A stretch of DNA of 64,000 nucleotides from Bradyrhizobium sp. CCGE-LA001 (GCF_000296215.2 NZ_CP013949.1:1543501-1607500); one strand, 5' to 3'; shown: positions 36,425 through 45,366, counted from the first letter of the stretch. Translations and numbers: made by a program. The notes: generated from the letters alone by a model not told the origin.

Positions 36425-36934
36425 TTACTTCCGATACTGCTCGTCGCTCACCTTCTCCAGCCAGTCCACGTTCCTGCCGCCGGAGGATTCCTGGATCGCG
36501 ATGTGGGTCATCCCCGTCGTCGGCGAGGCGCCATGCCAGTGCTTCAGTCCGGGCGGGAACCAGACGACGTCGCCGGGCCGAACCTCCTCGACCGGACCGC
36601 CTTCGCGCTGAACCCAGCCGAGCCCGGCCGTGATGATCAGCGTCTGCCCGAGTGGATGAGTGTGCCAAGCGGTCCGGGCACCGGGCTCGAACGTGACTTG
36701 GGCGCCACCGACGCGGGCGGGATCCGGTGCCTGAAACAGCGGATCGACGCGGACGGCCCCGGTGAACCAGTCCTGCGACCCTTTTTGCGAGGGCCGCGAC
36801 CCGTTTCTCTTGATGTCGATCTCCATCTCAGTCTCCTTCGGTGCTTCGGACGCGAGTGGCTGGACCCGCCAAATTGCGAGAGTGGCTGCTGTGCTGCCGG
36901 CGATGAACACGCCACGTCGTGTGATCACGGTCAT
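36425..36934 (-). CDS. Cupin domain protein with possible Tat signal
   Basis: 169 residues from MTVITRRGVFIAGSTAATLA, where RRGVFIA resembles a Tat signal. The cupin core is WHTHPLGQTLIITAGLGWVQ followed by RPGDVVWFPPGLKHWHG, with metal-binding His, His, Gln and His. A second possible start at 36826 (MEIDIKRNG) has a strong AAGGAG 6 bases upstream and would give a cytoplasmic form of about 133 residues. It follows the decarboxylase-like gene by 8 bases. Related small cupins accompany carboxymuconolactone decarboxylase-like proteins. Substrate unknown. Confidence 0.82.
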   Translation of the reverse strand: MTVITRRGVFIAGSTAATLAIWRVQPLASEAPKETEMEIDIKRNGSRPSQKGSQDWFTGAVRVDPLFQAPDPARVGGAQVTFEPGARTAWHTHPLGQTLIITAGLGWVQREGGPVEEVRPGDVVWFPPGLKHWHGASPTTGMTHIAIQESSGGRNVDWLEKVSDEQYRK

Positions 36935-36942
36935 CTCTCCGA

Positions 36943-37719
36943 TCAACGCGGCCGCTTTTCGACGACGTCCTTGACGACAGGCGCCGCGGAGAATGTGTTG
37001 GGCCAGCCGGCGTAGAAGGCGAGATGGCCGAGCACCTCGCCGGCTTCCTCCCGCGTCAACCCGTTGTCCATCGCGCGGTTCAGATGATAGGTGATCTGCG
37101 CGACCTGGCCGGTGGCGATGAGCGCGCTGACGGTGACGAGGCTGCGGTCGCGCGGTGCCAGGGCCGGCCTCAGCCAGAGATCGCGGAACAGCACGTCGGT
37201 CGTGTACTGGACGAGGCTCGGCGTGATCTGCTCGAACTGCTCGCCGACGCGCGTGGCCCGCTGCTTCTCGGCGGCCTCGTCGAGCGGCAGCTGCGGCCCC
37301 GAAGCCGGCGGCAGCTGATCGGCGCCGATATTGCGGCTCCTGAACAGCTCGCTCGCCGCCGGGATCGCGTCCAGCGCGTTGGCCCAGCCGGTGTAGAAGG
37401 CCAAATGCGTGATGATCTCCGATATTTCCGACGGCTTCACGCCGTTGTCGAGCGCGAGCGCCAGATAGTGGGGCAGCTCGATGGTTTGACCGCGCGCGAT
37501 CAGCGCGGCCACGGTGACGATGCTGCGATCCCGGCGCGACAGTCCCGGTCGTTTCCAGAGATCGCCGACGACGAATTTTTGCGCATAGGCTTCGAGGGCT
37601 GGAGCCACGCCGCGGATATCCGGCTTCGACATGATGTTTGCTCCTGCGGTGGACGCCTGTCCGGCGGCGGGGCCGGCGAGCAGGCACAATGAAAGCAGAC
37701 TCGCTGCGGCCATTTTCAT
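36943..37719 (-). CDS. Exported double carboxymuconolactone-decarboxylase-like protein
   Basis: About 258 residues from MKMAAASLLSLCLLAGPAAGQA, a Sec signal peptide; GGAAGGAA precedes the ATG at 37719. Two repeats of the CMD fold follow: RDRSIVTVAALIARGQTIEL...FYTGWANAL (about 60-125) and RDRSLVTVSALIATGQVAQI...FYAGWPNTF (about 185-250). The AhpD-type CxxC is absent, so peroxidase activity is unlikely. First gene of the CMD-cupin-SDR operon, divergent from LysR. Role unknown; such exported CMD proteins often sit with cupins and reductases. Confidence 0.85.
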   Translation of the reverse strand: MKMAAASLLSLCLLAGPAAGQASTAGANIMSKPDIRGVAPALEAYAQKFVVGDLWKRPGLSRRDRSIVTVAALIARGQTIELPHYLALALDNGVKPSEISEIITHLAFYTGWANALDAIPAASELFRSRNIGADQLPPASGPQLPLDEAAEKQRATRVGEQFEQITPSLVQYTTDVLFRDLWLRPALAPRDRSLVTVSALIATGQVAQITYHLNRAMDNGLTREEAGEVLGHLAFYAGWPNTFSAAPVVKDVVEKRPR

Positions 37720-37829
37720 GACGGGGTTCCTTCCAGGGGCGGGTGCCATCATCTGCTGTCGTCCCGATGGCTGATCCGAACCTAGGACTTCCGTGCTTCT
37801 CCGATTAGGTGATAGATTTCGCATGCAGT

Positions 37830-37846
37830 CATTAGCGGGACTAATG
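37830..37846. promoter_or_regulatory. Palindrome in the CMD/LysR divergent region
   Basis: CATTAG-N5-CTAATG is a perfect inverted repeat with 6-base arms ending one base before the LysR start; another ATTAG lies upstream at 37804-37808. A likely autoregulatory LysR-type site. Spacing differs from the classic T-N11-A, so binding is inferred. Confidence 0.5.
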
Positions 37847-37847
37847 A

Positions 37848-38747
37848 ATGAACCGAGAGGACGCCAGCGATCTCCTCGCCTTCCTCGCCGTGGCGCGGGA
37901 GCGCAGCTTCACGCGCGCCGCGGCGAAGCTCGGCATGACGCAGTCCGCGCTCAGCCAGATCATCCGAAATCTGGAGGAGCGGCTCGGCGTGCGGTTGCTG
38001 AACCGGACGACGCGGAGCGTCACGCCGACTGAGGCTGGCGAGCGGCTGTTTCTCAGCGTCGGCCCGAAATTCATGGAGATGGAGACCGACCTCGCCGCGC
38101 TCAGCGAATTGCGCGAGAAGCCCGCCGGGACCATCCGGCTGACGGCGACGGAGTTTGCCGCCGGCGAGATCCTGCTGCCGGCGTTGCAAAAGATCCTGCC
38201 AAAATATCCGGACATCCACGTCGAAGTGATCGTCGACTACGGGCTCACCAATATCGTGGCACAGCAGGTCGATGCCGGCATTCGTCCGGGCGAGCTCGTC
38301 GCCAAGGACATGATCGCCGTGCGTATCAGCCCCGACCTTCGCATGGCCGTGGTCGGCTCGCCTTCATACTTCGCCGAACACAAGCGGCCGAAGACGCCGC
38401 AGGATTTGACGCACCACAATTGCCTCAATCTCCGTCTGCCGACGCACGGCGGCAGCCTGTATGCCTGGGAGTTCGAAAAGAACGGGCGGGAGCTCAATGT
38501 GCGGGTGGAGGGCCAGCTCGTGTTCAACAGCGCGGGCCTTCTCCTCGACGGCGCGTTGAAGGGGCTGGGCCTTGCCTACCTCACCGAGGGACAGGTGCAG
38601 CCTCAATTGTCCCAGGGACGTCTGGTCCGTGTGCTCTCGGATTGGTGCCCGCCTTTCGCGGGTTACCATCTCTACTATCCCTGCCGCCGCCAGCCTTCGC
38701 CGGCCTTCTCGCTGCTGGTAGAGGCGCTGCGATATCGAGGCAAGTAG
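37848..38747 (+). CDS. LysR family transcriptional regulator
   Basis: 299 residues: helix-turn-helix SFTRAAAKLGMTQSALSQIIRNLEERLGVRLLNRTTRSVTPTEAG, then a substrate-binding domain. The RTTRSV and ending YPCRRQPSPAFSLLVEAL are typical of the DmlR/YafC-like LTTR branch. Divergent from the CMD-cupin-SDR operon, the usual arrangement for these regulators. Inducer unknown. Confidence 0.92.
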   Translation: MNREDASDLLAFLAVARERSFTRAAAKLGMTQSALSQIIRNLEERLGVRLLNRTTRSVTPTEAGERLFLSVGPKFMEMETDLAALSELREKPAGTIRLTATEFAAGEILLPALQKILPKYPDIHVEVIVDYGLTNIVAQQVDAGIRPGELVAKDMIAVRISPDLRMAVVGSPSYFAEHKRPKTPQDLTHHNCLNLRLPTHGGSLYAWEFEKNGRELNVRVEGQLVFNSAGLLLDGALKGLGLAYLTEGQVQPQLSQGRLVRVLSDWCPPFAGYHLYYPCRRQPSPAFSLLVEALRYRGK

Positions 38748-38868
38748 GGGTCTGGCTCTGCGGGTGCGGAGTTCTTGGTCCATCGAACCAATCTTGTCGG
38801 GCCTGACACTCAACCCTTGCTGTGTCCGCAAGACGCCCCGCGTCGGCAGTCCGAATTTGGAGGCATTC

Positions 38869-39201
38869 GTGAGCAAGGTCAAAAGTCCCCGCGAAAAGAA
38901 GCGACTGAGTTACGAGCACGACCGGCGCAACACCTATGGTGAAAATCACAAGAGCAGCCGTAAGAACATTCCGCGCAGCAAGCGACGATCGCATCAGGAC
39001 GAGCGTCGCGCCGTGCGCCAGGCTCTTCTCGGTGCGAAAGGAGCAGTGGCAGACGAGTCTGCCGACGAAGCACACTCGCAAGTCCTGCGCCAAGGCCGGA
39101 TCAAGAAGCTCAAGGCCTTCCGCAAATCGCCTGATAGCCCGCTGGGCGAGGTCGTTCAACGACAGTTGCGCCGGCGGATGAGCGAGCAGGTCGGCGGATA
39201 G
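38869..39201 (+). CDS. Small very basic conserved hypothetical protein
   Basis: About 110 residues from VSKVKSPREKKRLSYEHDRR; GTG at 38869 with TTGGAGG 5 bases before it. The frame upstream to 38764 is not coding in appearance. Rich in Lys/Arg (KNIPRSKRRSHQDERRAVRQ), no signal peptide or membrane helix. The KSPREKKRLSYE...NTYGEN pattern recurs in proteobacterial hypothetical proteins. A nucleic-acid-binding role is a guess from charge only. Confidence 0.72.
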   Translation: MSKVKSPREKKRLSYEHDRRNTYGENHKSSRKNIPRSKRRSHQDERRAVRQALLGAKGAVADESADEAHSQVLRQGRIKKLKAFRKSPDSPLGEVVQRQLRRRMSEQVGG

Positions 39202-39566
39202 AACGCCACTCGCGGCGATCCTGCGTGGCGTGACTTTACTGCGCTAGCGCCGCGGGCCCATCACACGAATCTTTCGAAAGTGAATGCATTCTGCTCACCT
39301 TCGTCATGCCTGTCCGTGTGAGGCAGCATAGCCTTGCGATTGTTACCTCAGCGGGACTCGCCCTTGCCAGACCCGCGGATGTTGTGCATAGCTAGCTTCG
39401 CTTGGGGCACGATCAATAGCGCTGTGATATCAAATACATTCTAGGTTTTACGGGCAATCAAGGCTCAAGAGCGAAGCAGTCACCTGCCTCGTGTTCTGGC
39501 GAACCCATGCCTTGCTCTCCGCGCAAGCGCTTGCTCTTGCCTGCAGGAACCAACCGCATCGGAGCA
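39202..39566. other. Gene-free stretch at the edge of the lower-GC segment
   Basis: 365 bases without a plausible gene. Base composition drops here compared with the surroundings. No att-like repeat of the tRNA-Val end, no transposase remnant and no clear promoter was seen. Confidence 0.6.
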
Positions 39567-40283
39567 ATGATGAAGACCACCTTGTTGGTGATGGCGCTCA
39601 ATGAGCTCGAGGGCATGAAGGTCATCATGCCTCGTGTTGACCGATCTTGTCTCGACCAAATCATCGTCGTCGATGGTGGCTCGACCGACGGCAGCATCGA
39701 GTGGGCCAAGGAGAACGGATATCAGGTCTATGTGCAGCAGAAGAGGGGCTTCCGCCACGCATACACCGAGGTATGGCCGCTTGTAGAAGGCGACGTGGTG
39801 GTCACATTCAGTCCGGATGGGAACTCCGTCCCTGAACTTATTCCTGGTCTCATCGCCAAGATGAGAGAGGGGTATGACATGGTCGTAGCTTCCCGCTATC
39901 TGGGCGATGCCAAGAGCGATGACGACGACGTCATCACTGCCTTCGGCAACTGGCTGTTCACCAGAACGGTCAATCTGCTGTATGGCGGCCGATACACCGA
40001 CGTGATGGTGATATTCCGTGCCTATCGCAAGGCGCTGGCACACGAACTCGGGCTCGATCGGGAGGATGCATATGCGTTGCCCGAAACGATGTTCGGTACC
40101 AAGATCAGCTGGGAACCGCTCTTGTCGGTGCGAGCGGCGAAGGCGAAGCTGAAGATCGCGGAAATACCGGGGGATGAACCCGCACGGATCGGCGGAGAGC
40201 GAAAACTTCAGATTTTGCGCTGGGGCGCCGCCTACTACTTCCAGTTCATCCGGGAGATATGGTTCTGGAGGCCGGCCAAGTGA
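39567..40283 (+). CDS. GT2 family glycosyltransferase
   Basis: About 238 residues from MMKTTLLVMALNELEG; GGAG is just upstream. GT-A motifs: the nucleotide-binding start LLVMALNELEG, IIVVDGGSTDGS, and the VTFSPDGNSVPELIP segment, where the DxD of many family members reads SPDG. This resembles dolichol-phosphate-mannose-synthase-like GT2 enzymes but without the C-terminal membrane domain. Its stop overlaps the start of the next membrane protein by four bases, so the two are translationally coupled and likely act together on an envelope or secreted glycan. Confidence 0.88.
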   Translation: MMKTTLLVMALNELEGMKVIMPRVDRSCLDQIIVVDGGSTDGSIEWAKENGYQVYVQQKRGFRHAYTEVWPLVEGDVVVTFSPDGNSVPELIPGLIAKMREGYDMVVASRYLGDAKSDDDDVITAFGNWLFTRTVNLLYGGRYTDVMVIFRAYRKALAHELGLDREDAYALPETMFGTKISWEPLLSVRAAKAKLKIAEIPGDEPARIGGERKLQILRWGAAYYFQFIREIWFWRPAK

Positions 40284-42349
40284 AGCGATCCGGGTTGTTC
40301 GGGCCGTTGATCGCCGCATTGCGGGCTGAAGACGGCTTGTCCCGGGGAGTTATCCTCGTCTCGCTGTTACTGGTGGTGTTCGCATATTTGCCGACCCTCC
40401 AGTTTGACTATGTGACGCAGGATCAGTGGCGCGCGTTCAGATACTCCACCGAACCGCAGTCGGCGCTCGATCGTGGCCAGGCGTGCGTGACCATGATTCC
40501 GAGCTTTTATGTCCTGACCGGACGCCCCTTCGTATGGATGACCGAATGCATCGAGCATGCCGTGGTCGCCAGAATTTCCGACTTCGCCTACCTGCGCCCG
40601 ATCATGCTTGCGATCGCGCTTGCGACGGTGATGTACCTGGGTTTCGTCTTGGCGCCGATCTTGGGGGGGATGGCCTTTGGAACGTTGGCCGCCGCCGCAA
40701 TGGTCCTCACGCCGGCCTATTCATTCATGTTTTTGCAAGGCCTGCCGGCGGGGATGGTTCTGATTGCCCCGATCTTGGCTGCCGCTTCCTTCCATCTTTA
40801 CAGCGGACGAAATCGCGAGCCCAGGCGTAAGCAAAAAGCGGTCGCAATATCTTTCTGCCTGTTCTTGAGCGCGTGCCTGATCTATCCCGCTTACGCCTTC
40901 ATTGTCGTACCTCTTGCTCTGTTGGAGTTCGGATTTGACCTCGCGAAATCTTTGTCGAACAGGCTGAAGAATCTTGTTTCGACCCTGGGATTCTATTTCG
41001 GCACGTGCCTGTTCTACTACGGGCTCGTCAAGGTAACGGTATCCTTCATCGAGCGTAAAGCGGGTGATCTACCGGTCGGGTACGAGGTTGCCGTGCAACT
41101 CGGCTCTGTCCTCCTTCACCAGGCGAAGGTGGCCGCCATCCATTTCGTCAATATGTCGCCGTTCGACTTTTCTGCGCCGCCGGGATTGTCGCTCATCATT
41201 CTGATTGCTTTCTGCGGTATCCTCGCATGGCTCGGCAGCAGGGCCACGAAAGGAGGGCATTCTGTCCTCACGGTTGGCCTGTCGTTCCTGATCATCGGTC
41301 TTGTCGTCCTGTTTGCAGCGATTTCGCCCTGGCTGTTCAGCCCATCCCAAGCCCTTGCTTCCAGACACGTGCTCCCCTGGAACCTGTTTTTTTGCGGCGC
41401 CACGGTCGGGCTTCTCTCCCTGCTTCTTCGGCGCTATCCGGCGACTGCGAGATGGGCACCTGCGATCCTGTTGTTTGGCGGTTTCTTGCCGATCGCCTGG
41501 ATTCAAAACCAGCAGGCCAAGCTTGAGACCGTTGTCACGGGCGCGGAAATTCAGCTGATGCGGGACAAGTTGTCAGATTGGCTTGATATGAAGGGATGGA
41601 TCAACAGCAGGCATTTGCTGGTGGTGGTTCCAATCCGTCCTCGTCCGCCGAACGCCGAGAAAGAGCTCAGCCCTCAACTCGGCAACGAAAATGCAGTCCT
41701 CGCGACCTCCAGAAATCCTGTCGGCATACCCTGGATGATCAATGCACTGCTTCGCGAGCGAGCAGATTATCCCGGTGTTCCGGTGGAATATTGTGGATCC
41801 GACCAAGCTTGCGTCAACCGCGCGCTAACGAGTTCGAAAAGTGTCGTCGTGAGTTTCTCATCCGGTTCTGAGGTGATCTACGGGCCGGTCAAGCCTTATA
41901 TCATGGACTTTTCCAGGATGACCGCCGAGCCCATCACGCCTTCGGTGGCCGGTGTGAAGATCAATGCCACCAGTGTCTTGGGCGAATATGGCCCTGGCGG
42001 GTTGTTCTGGTCAGCACAGCCTGGCTGGCATGCTTCGAGAGATCCAACCTATCCGCAGGTCATCACGGTGGAGTTCACGGTTGCGAAACCGTTCAGCAGC
42101 GTGAGCTTCGAGTCTCAGAATGGCCTTGTCGAGCGGATGCCGAAGGAGGTCAGAATCAAGATCAGCGATGACGGGAGTGCCTGGACGTCGATTGCGTCTG
42201 CAGGCGATATTTGCGCGTTGGATGATCTGCGAGGGTGGCGTACCGTGAGAATCCCCGAGCGTGTTCGATCGCGGTTCTTGCAGATCGAGATTCTGTCGAA
42301 TTGCGGCCATCCCGATATTCTGTCGCTGAAAGGCCTGAAGCTGGAGTGA
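40280..42349 (+). CDS. Large polytopic membrane protein with discoidin-like C-terminal domain
   Basis: About 689 residues from a GTG at 40280, with GGAGG 8 bases upstream and overlap with the GT2 stop (GTGA). Roughly ten to eleven hydrophobic segments span residues about 20-420, including a start like GT39 proteins (LPTLQFDYVTQDQWRAFRY) but without their DE/DHPP motifs. A soluble part follows. The last 110 or so residues resemble an F5/8 type C (discoidin) domain: VITVEFTVAKPFSSVSFE, EVRIKISDDGSAWTSI, and FLQIEIL. Not recognised as a named family. With the coupled GT2 it may glycosylate or polymerise a surface polymer and bind it outside. Confidence 0.75.
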   Translation: MKRSGLFGPLIAALRAEDGLSRGVILVSLLLVVFAYLPTLQFDYVTQDQWRAFRYSTEPQSALDRGQACVTMIPSFYVLTGRPFVWMTECIEHAVVARISDFAYLRPIMLAIALATVMYLGFVLAPILGGMAFGTLAAAAMVLTPAYSFMFLQGLPAGMVLIAPILAAASFHLYSGRNREPRRKQKAVAISFCLFLSACLIYPAYAFIVVPLALLEFGFDLAKSLSNRLKNLVSTLGFYFGTCLFYYGLVKVTVSFIERKAGDLPVGYEVAVQLGSVLLHQAKVAAIHFVNMSPFDFSAPPGLSLIILIAFCGILAWLGSRATKGGHSVLTVGLSFLIIGLVVLFAAISPWLFSPSQALASRHVLPWNLFFCGATVGLLSLLLRRYPATARWAPAILLFGGFLPIAWIQNQQAKLETVVTGAEIQLMRDKLSDWLDMKGWINSRHLLVVVPIRPRPPNAEKELSPQLGNENAVLATSRNPVGIPWMINALLRERADYPGVPVEYCGSDQACVNRALTSSKSVVVSFSSGSEVIYGPVKPYIMDFSRMTAEPITPSVAGVKINATSVLGEYGPGGLFWSAQPGWHASRDPTYPQVITVEFTVAKPFSSVSFESQNGLVERMPKEVRIKISDDGSAWTSIASAGDICALDDLRGWRTVRIPERVRSRFLQIEILSNCGHPDILSLKGLKLE

Positions 42350-42443
42350 CCCGTTGCCTCGTTTCGGAGGGGCTCGCTCGCTGAGGACAGGCGTTCAACG
42401 CCCTCACAATCGGCGTGTCCCGGTCGTCGGCCGCAGAGGCGAT

Positions 42444-43310
42444 CTAATGCACGGGATCAGTCCACCAGAAGCCGTTCTCGCAGTTTACCCTTTCGAACTC
42501 TTCTGTGACGGCGAGCAGGACACCCGGGTGAAATGCGTTGCCGTCGGGGAGAACGAATAAGTCGCTTTCCATGTTGGCTCGGGCAAGCGCAACCAGATCG
42601 TCTCGGGGCGCGGTGTCGAGATCATCGCCACAGATCACGCCACCGGGACGCAATAGCCGCTTGGCCTCCTGCATGTCTCGCTTGGCGTCGGCATAGTAAT
42701 GTGACCCATCGATGTAGATTAAGTCGAAAGACTGATCCTTGAGGAGAGGAAGGAAGTTTTTGGATTCCGCTCGTACGAGTGAGACGGAAAGCCTGGCTTC
42801 GTTCTTGTAGATTTCTTTCAACGTCGTGTTGATCGCAACATGGTGGAGGCCGTCCATTCCAACTGTCGCGGCGGCTGTCTCGCCTTCAGCAATGTAGGGG
42901 CGCCATGCGTCGACCAGCGTCAGTGAAGAGCCCGCCGGCAGGGTTTGCAGCCAGACCTGAGTCGATCCTTTCCCCATCCACGTGCCGACTTCCAGGACGT
43001 CGCAGGGCTTTGTAAGAAATTGCCCTGCCACTCTTCGGATGCTGCTACGGCGTTCGTGCCAGAGCTGATTGGAATGCACCCCGGCCAGAGCCACGAATGG
43101 GCCGGATGGCATTGCGATATTGGCCATCTTGGCGAAGATCGAGGGGAGTACCGGTAGCTCGCCGAGGGCCGATACCGCTAGCCACTTCAATCCGCGTTCA
43201 CGATACAAGAGACGGGCACGCTTTATCTTCGACGCGGTTGACATCCAGCATTCCAATTTGTCGGACTGTTGTAGCCCAATCTTCTGGGCGAGATTTTTCG
43301 CGATAGACAA
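42444..43310 (-). CDS. Class I SAM-dependent methyltransferase (Methyltransf_24-like)
   Basis: 288 residues. The SAM-binding core shows DVLEVGTWMGKGSTQVWLQ, then LTLVDAWRPY, FDLIYIDGSHYYADAKRDMQEAKRLLRPGGVICGDD, which matches Methyltransf_24-type enzymes found in polysaccharide clusters. The start is uncertain: a TTG at 43310 or an ATG at 43244 (MSTASKIKRARLL); neither has a strong ribosome site. It converges on the membrane-discoidin gene and lies in the same lower-GC segment. Acceptor unknown. Confidence 0.8.
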   Translation of the reverse strand: MSIAKNLAQKIGLQQSDKLECWMSTASKIKRARLLYRERGLKWLAVSALGELPVLPSIFAKMANIAMPSGPFVALAGVHSNQLWHERRSSIRRVAGQFLTKPCDVLEVGTWMGKGSTQVWLQTLPAGSSLTLVDAWRPYIAEGETAAATVGMDGLHHVAINTTLKEIYKNEARLSVSLVRAESKNFLPLLKDQSFDLIYIDGSHYYADAKRDMQEAKRLLRPGGVICGDDLDTAPRDDLVALARANMESDLFVLPDGNAFHPGVLLAVTEEFERVNCENGFWWTDPVH

Positions 43311-43667
43311 TCATTACAGCGTGCAGAGCTTGTGACAATCCGTCGTCACGGGCACCTACATGCAGACTCGCCATATGTGGTGGTTACATAGGAGATCGCA
43401 TCTGCCTCTCGGGTGTCATGCGAGCCGCAATGCCAATGACCGGCGCGGACGTCGGCGAGCGCCGACTTGTCCCCTAGACTAAAGCCGCTCTCCAGGCACG
43501 CCCATCCTACCCCTGTTTTGCCCGACGCCTCGCACAAAAATTCGGAAAACGCGCAACCCCTTGTTTTTGCTCATGTCGGCTACTGTGCATGGGGTTGTTT
43601 TCAATGCCTGGACAGAGCGGGAGCAAGACGCACCAGTCCGTCTGCGCTCTTCGAGCTACGCCGGACA
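43311..43667. other. Gene-free stretch upstream of the methyltransferase
   Basis: About 360 bases without a plausible gene. CAACCCC (43553-43559) and GGGGTTG (43590-43596) can pair around a loop of about 30 bases. Short open frames here run into the tRNA gene and are not believed. Confidence 0.5.
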
Positions 43668-43720
43668 CGCTTCGCCATCATTGGGCGTGGCTGCGCCACG
43701 CGAAGCCTTTTGGCGAAGCG
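43668..43720 (-). terminator. Nested hairpin directly after tRNA-Val
   Basis: CGCTTCGCCA (43668-43677) pairs perfectly with TGGCGAAGCG (43711-43720), and an inner hairpin GCGTGG/CCACGC lies at 43685-43701. The structure begins at the base following the encoded CCA end and probably ends tRNA transcription or guides 3' processing. No T-tract follows. Confidence 0.55.
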
Positions 43721-43795
43721 TGGTGGGCGCACAAGGGATCGAACCTTGGACCTCTCCCGTGTGAAGGGAACGCTCTCCCGCTGAGCTATGCGCCC
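43721..43795 (-). tRNA. tRNA-Val (anticodon CAC)
   Basis: The minus strand folds as a full cloverleaf: acceptor GGGCGCA/TGCGCCC, D-arm GCTC...GAGC, anticodon loop TTCACAC (anticodon CAC, reading GUG), T-arm CAAGG-TTCGATC-CCTTG, and an encoded ACCA end at 43724-43721. Its 3' end faces the lower-GC segment at 39.2-43.7 kb. Confidence 0.95.
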
Positions 43796-43953
43796 GGGAC
43801 CATCGTGCAGGCGGCCGGACTTGTCAGTCGGCCGGCACATGGAGCCCGCGATTTAGAAGTGCGGGCCGAAGGTGTCAAGTTTTCAGGCGGGTTGCGGCCG
43901 CAAAACCTTCCGCAAGCCACGCAATTCGCAGGCGAGGCCGGGTTTCGGCCTGC

Positions 43954-45246
43954 TTAGGCCCCCTGCTGGCGGGCGCGGGAAGCGTGGGCCTGGAGGGCGC
44001 GGATGCGCTCGGCGAGCGTTCCGCCGCCCTCGGGCAGGCTCGCAGCGCCCTTGGTCGCGGCGTCGTTGGCGGGGCGCGGCGCCGGCTTCGGCGGCTGGCC
44101 GGCCTCGGCGGCGAGCAGCGCCTCGATCGGCGAGTTCGGGCCTTCGAGCTGCATCGCGAGCTTTGCCACTTCCGCGGCGATGTCGTTGATGCGCTCGCGC
44201 AAAAGCGCGTTCTCCATCCGCTCCGTCGCCCAGGAGCTCTCCGCCTGCTGCTGGATCGTGTTGATGTCGCGCTGCAGCTTGGCGCGCTCGTCGCGCGCGC
44301 TGCGGAGCTGCTCCTCCAGCGCGATCTTCTCCGCACGCAGCGCCTCGAACGCGGCCGACGATTTGCCGCCGCTCAGGGCGGCGAGCTCGACGCGCAGCTC
44401 CTTGACCGTGCGTTCGGCACTGTCATTAGCCTGGCGCAGCTGGTTGTTCTCGTAGTCGCGCTCGGCGAGCAGCTTGCCTTGCGTGGCGAGGCGCGCCTCG
44501 AGGTCGGCGACGCGGCTGGACAGCATCTCGGCCTCCTTCACCTGCACGATGAGCTGGCGGTCGAGCTCGGTGACGCGCTGGCTCAGATTCTCGACGCGGC
44601 CGCGGGCTTCGGCGAGCTCGCGCGAGGCGGTCTCGGATTCGGTGCGCTCCTGCGCGAGGCGCGCCTGCGTCGCCGCGAACTCCTTTTCGGCATCACCGAC
44701 GCGGTTCTTCAGTTCCTCGATCTGCGCGCGTACCGCGACGAGCTCGACCTGGCGGCTCTCCGCCATCATCGAACGGTCGGAGAGCTCGGTGTTGATCCTG
44801 GCGAGATCGGCCTGCTTGTCGGCCAGCGCGATCTCGGCCTCGCGCAAGGATTGGGTCTTGGCGGAGAACTCTTCTTCGGTGGCGCGGAGCTGCTCCTTCA
44901 CCGCCTTCTCGCGCGCTTCCAGCGCAAAGATCGTGGCGTTCTTTTCGCCGAGCTCGATCTTCATGCGATTGATGGCGTCGCTCTTCTTGCCGAGCTCGGC
45001 GAGCTGGCTCGTTGTCTTGTTCTTGAGCTGCTCGACGCTCATCTCCAGCCGCCGCGCCGACATGGCGAATTCGGCCCGGAGCTGATCCTTGTCGGCCTGG
45101 ATCTCGGCCATCGACAGCGGGGTGGCGGCCTCGAGCCGGCGCGTGGTCAGGCGCACCGCGCGGTTATGCACCAGCGGCACGATGGCGAGCCCGCACAGCA
45201 TCGAGAGCAGGAAACCGATCGCCAGGTACATGATCGGCTCGACCAT
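43954..45246 (-). CDS. Membrane-anchored coiled-coil protein
   Basis: 430 residues. One N-terminal transmembrane helix (IMYLAIGFLLSMLCGLAIVPLV) anchors a long coiled coil (about 40-360) rich in Glu, Lys, Arg and Ala heptads (QLAELGKKSDAINRMKIEL and so on). A Pro/Ala-rich tail ends in GGGTLAERIRALQAHASRARQQGA. No enzyme motif. Rhizobial genomes carry proteins of this shape near envelope genes; the role is unknown, possibly a structural or polar scaffold. Located between tRNA-Val and eipA. Confidence 0.75.
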   Translation of the reverse strand: MVEPIMYLAIGFLLSMLCGLAIVPLVHNRAVRLTTRRLEAATPLSMAEIQADKDQLRAEFAMSARRLEMSVEQLKNKTTSQLAELGKKSDAINRMKIELGEKNATIFALEAREKAVKEQLRATEEEFSAKTQSLREAEIALADKQADLARINTELSDRSMMAESRQVELVAVRAQIEELKNRVGDAEKEFAATQARLAQERTESETASRELAEARGRVENLSQRVTELDRQLIVQVKEAEMLSSRVADLEARLATQGKLLAERDYENNQLRQANDSAERTVKELRVELAALSGGKSSAAFEALRAEKIALEEQLRSARDERAKLQRDINTIQQQAESSWATERMENALLRERINDIAAEVAKLAMQLEGPNSPIEALLAAEAGQPPKPAPRPANDAATKGAASLPEGGGTLAERIRALQAHASRARQQGA

Positions 45247-45366
45247 GGGCCAGAACTCCGAGAGCTAAGGAAAAATTTACCAACGACAATGCCATGGCGG
45301 GCCGGCAAAAAGCCAGCCCCGCTCTGTCGTTAACCTTGATCGGTAAGCGGAGGGAGAAAGGAGCGC

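Noticed and set aside
39202..39566. Attachment site of an island matching the tRNA-Val 3' end
   Set aside because: I compared this border with the tRNA end and found no direct repeat; no integrase gene is present.
43561..43764. Short plus-strand open frame running into the tRNA-Val gene
   Set aside because: It overlaps a complete tRNA on the other strand and has no ribosome site or family match.
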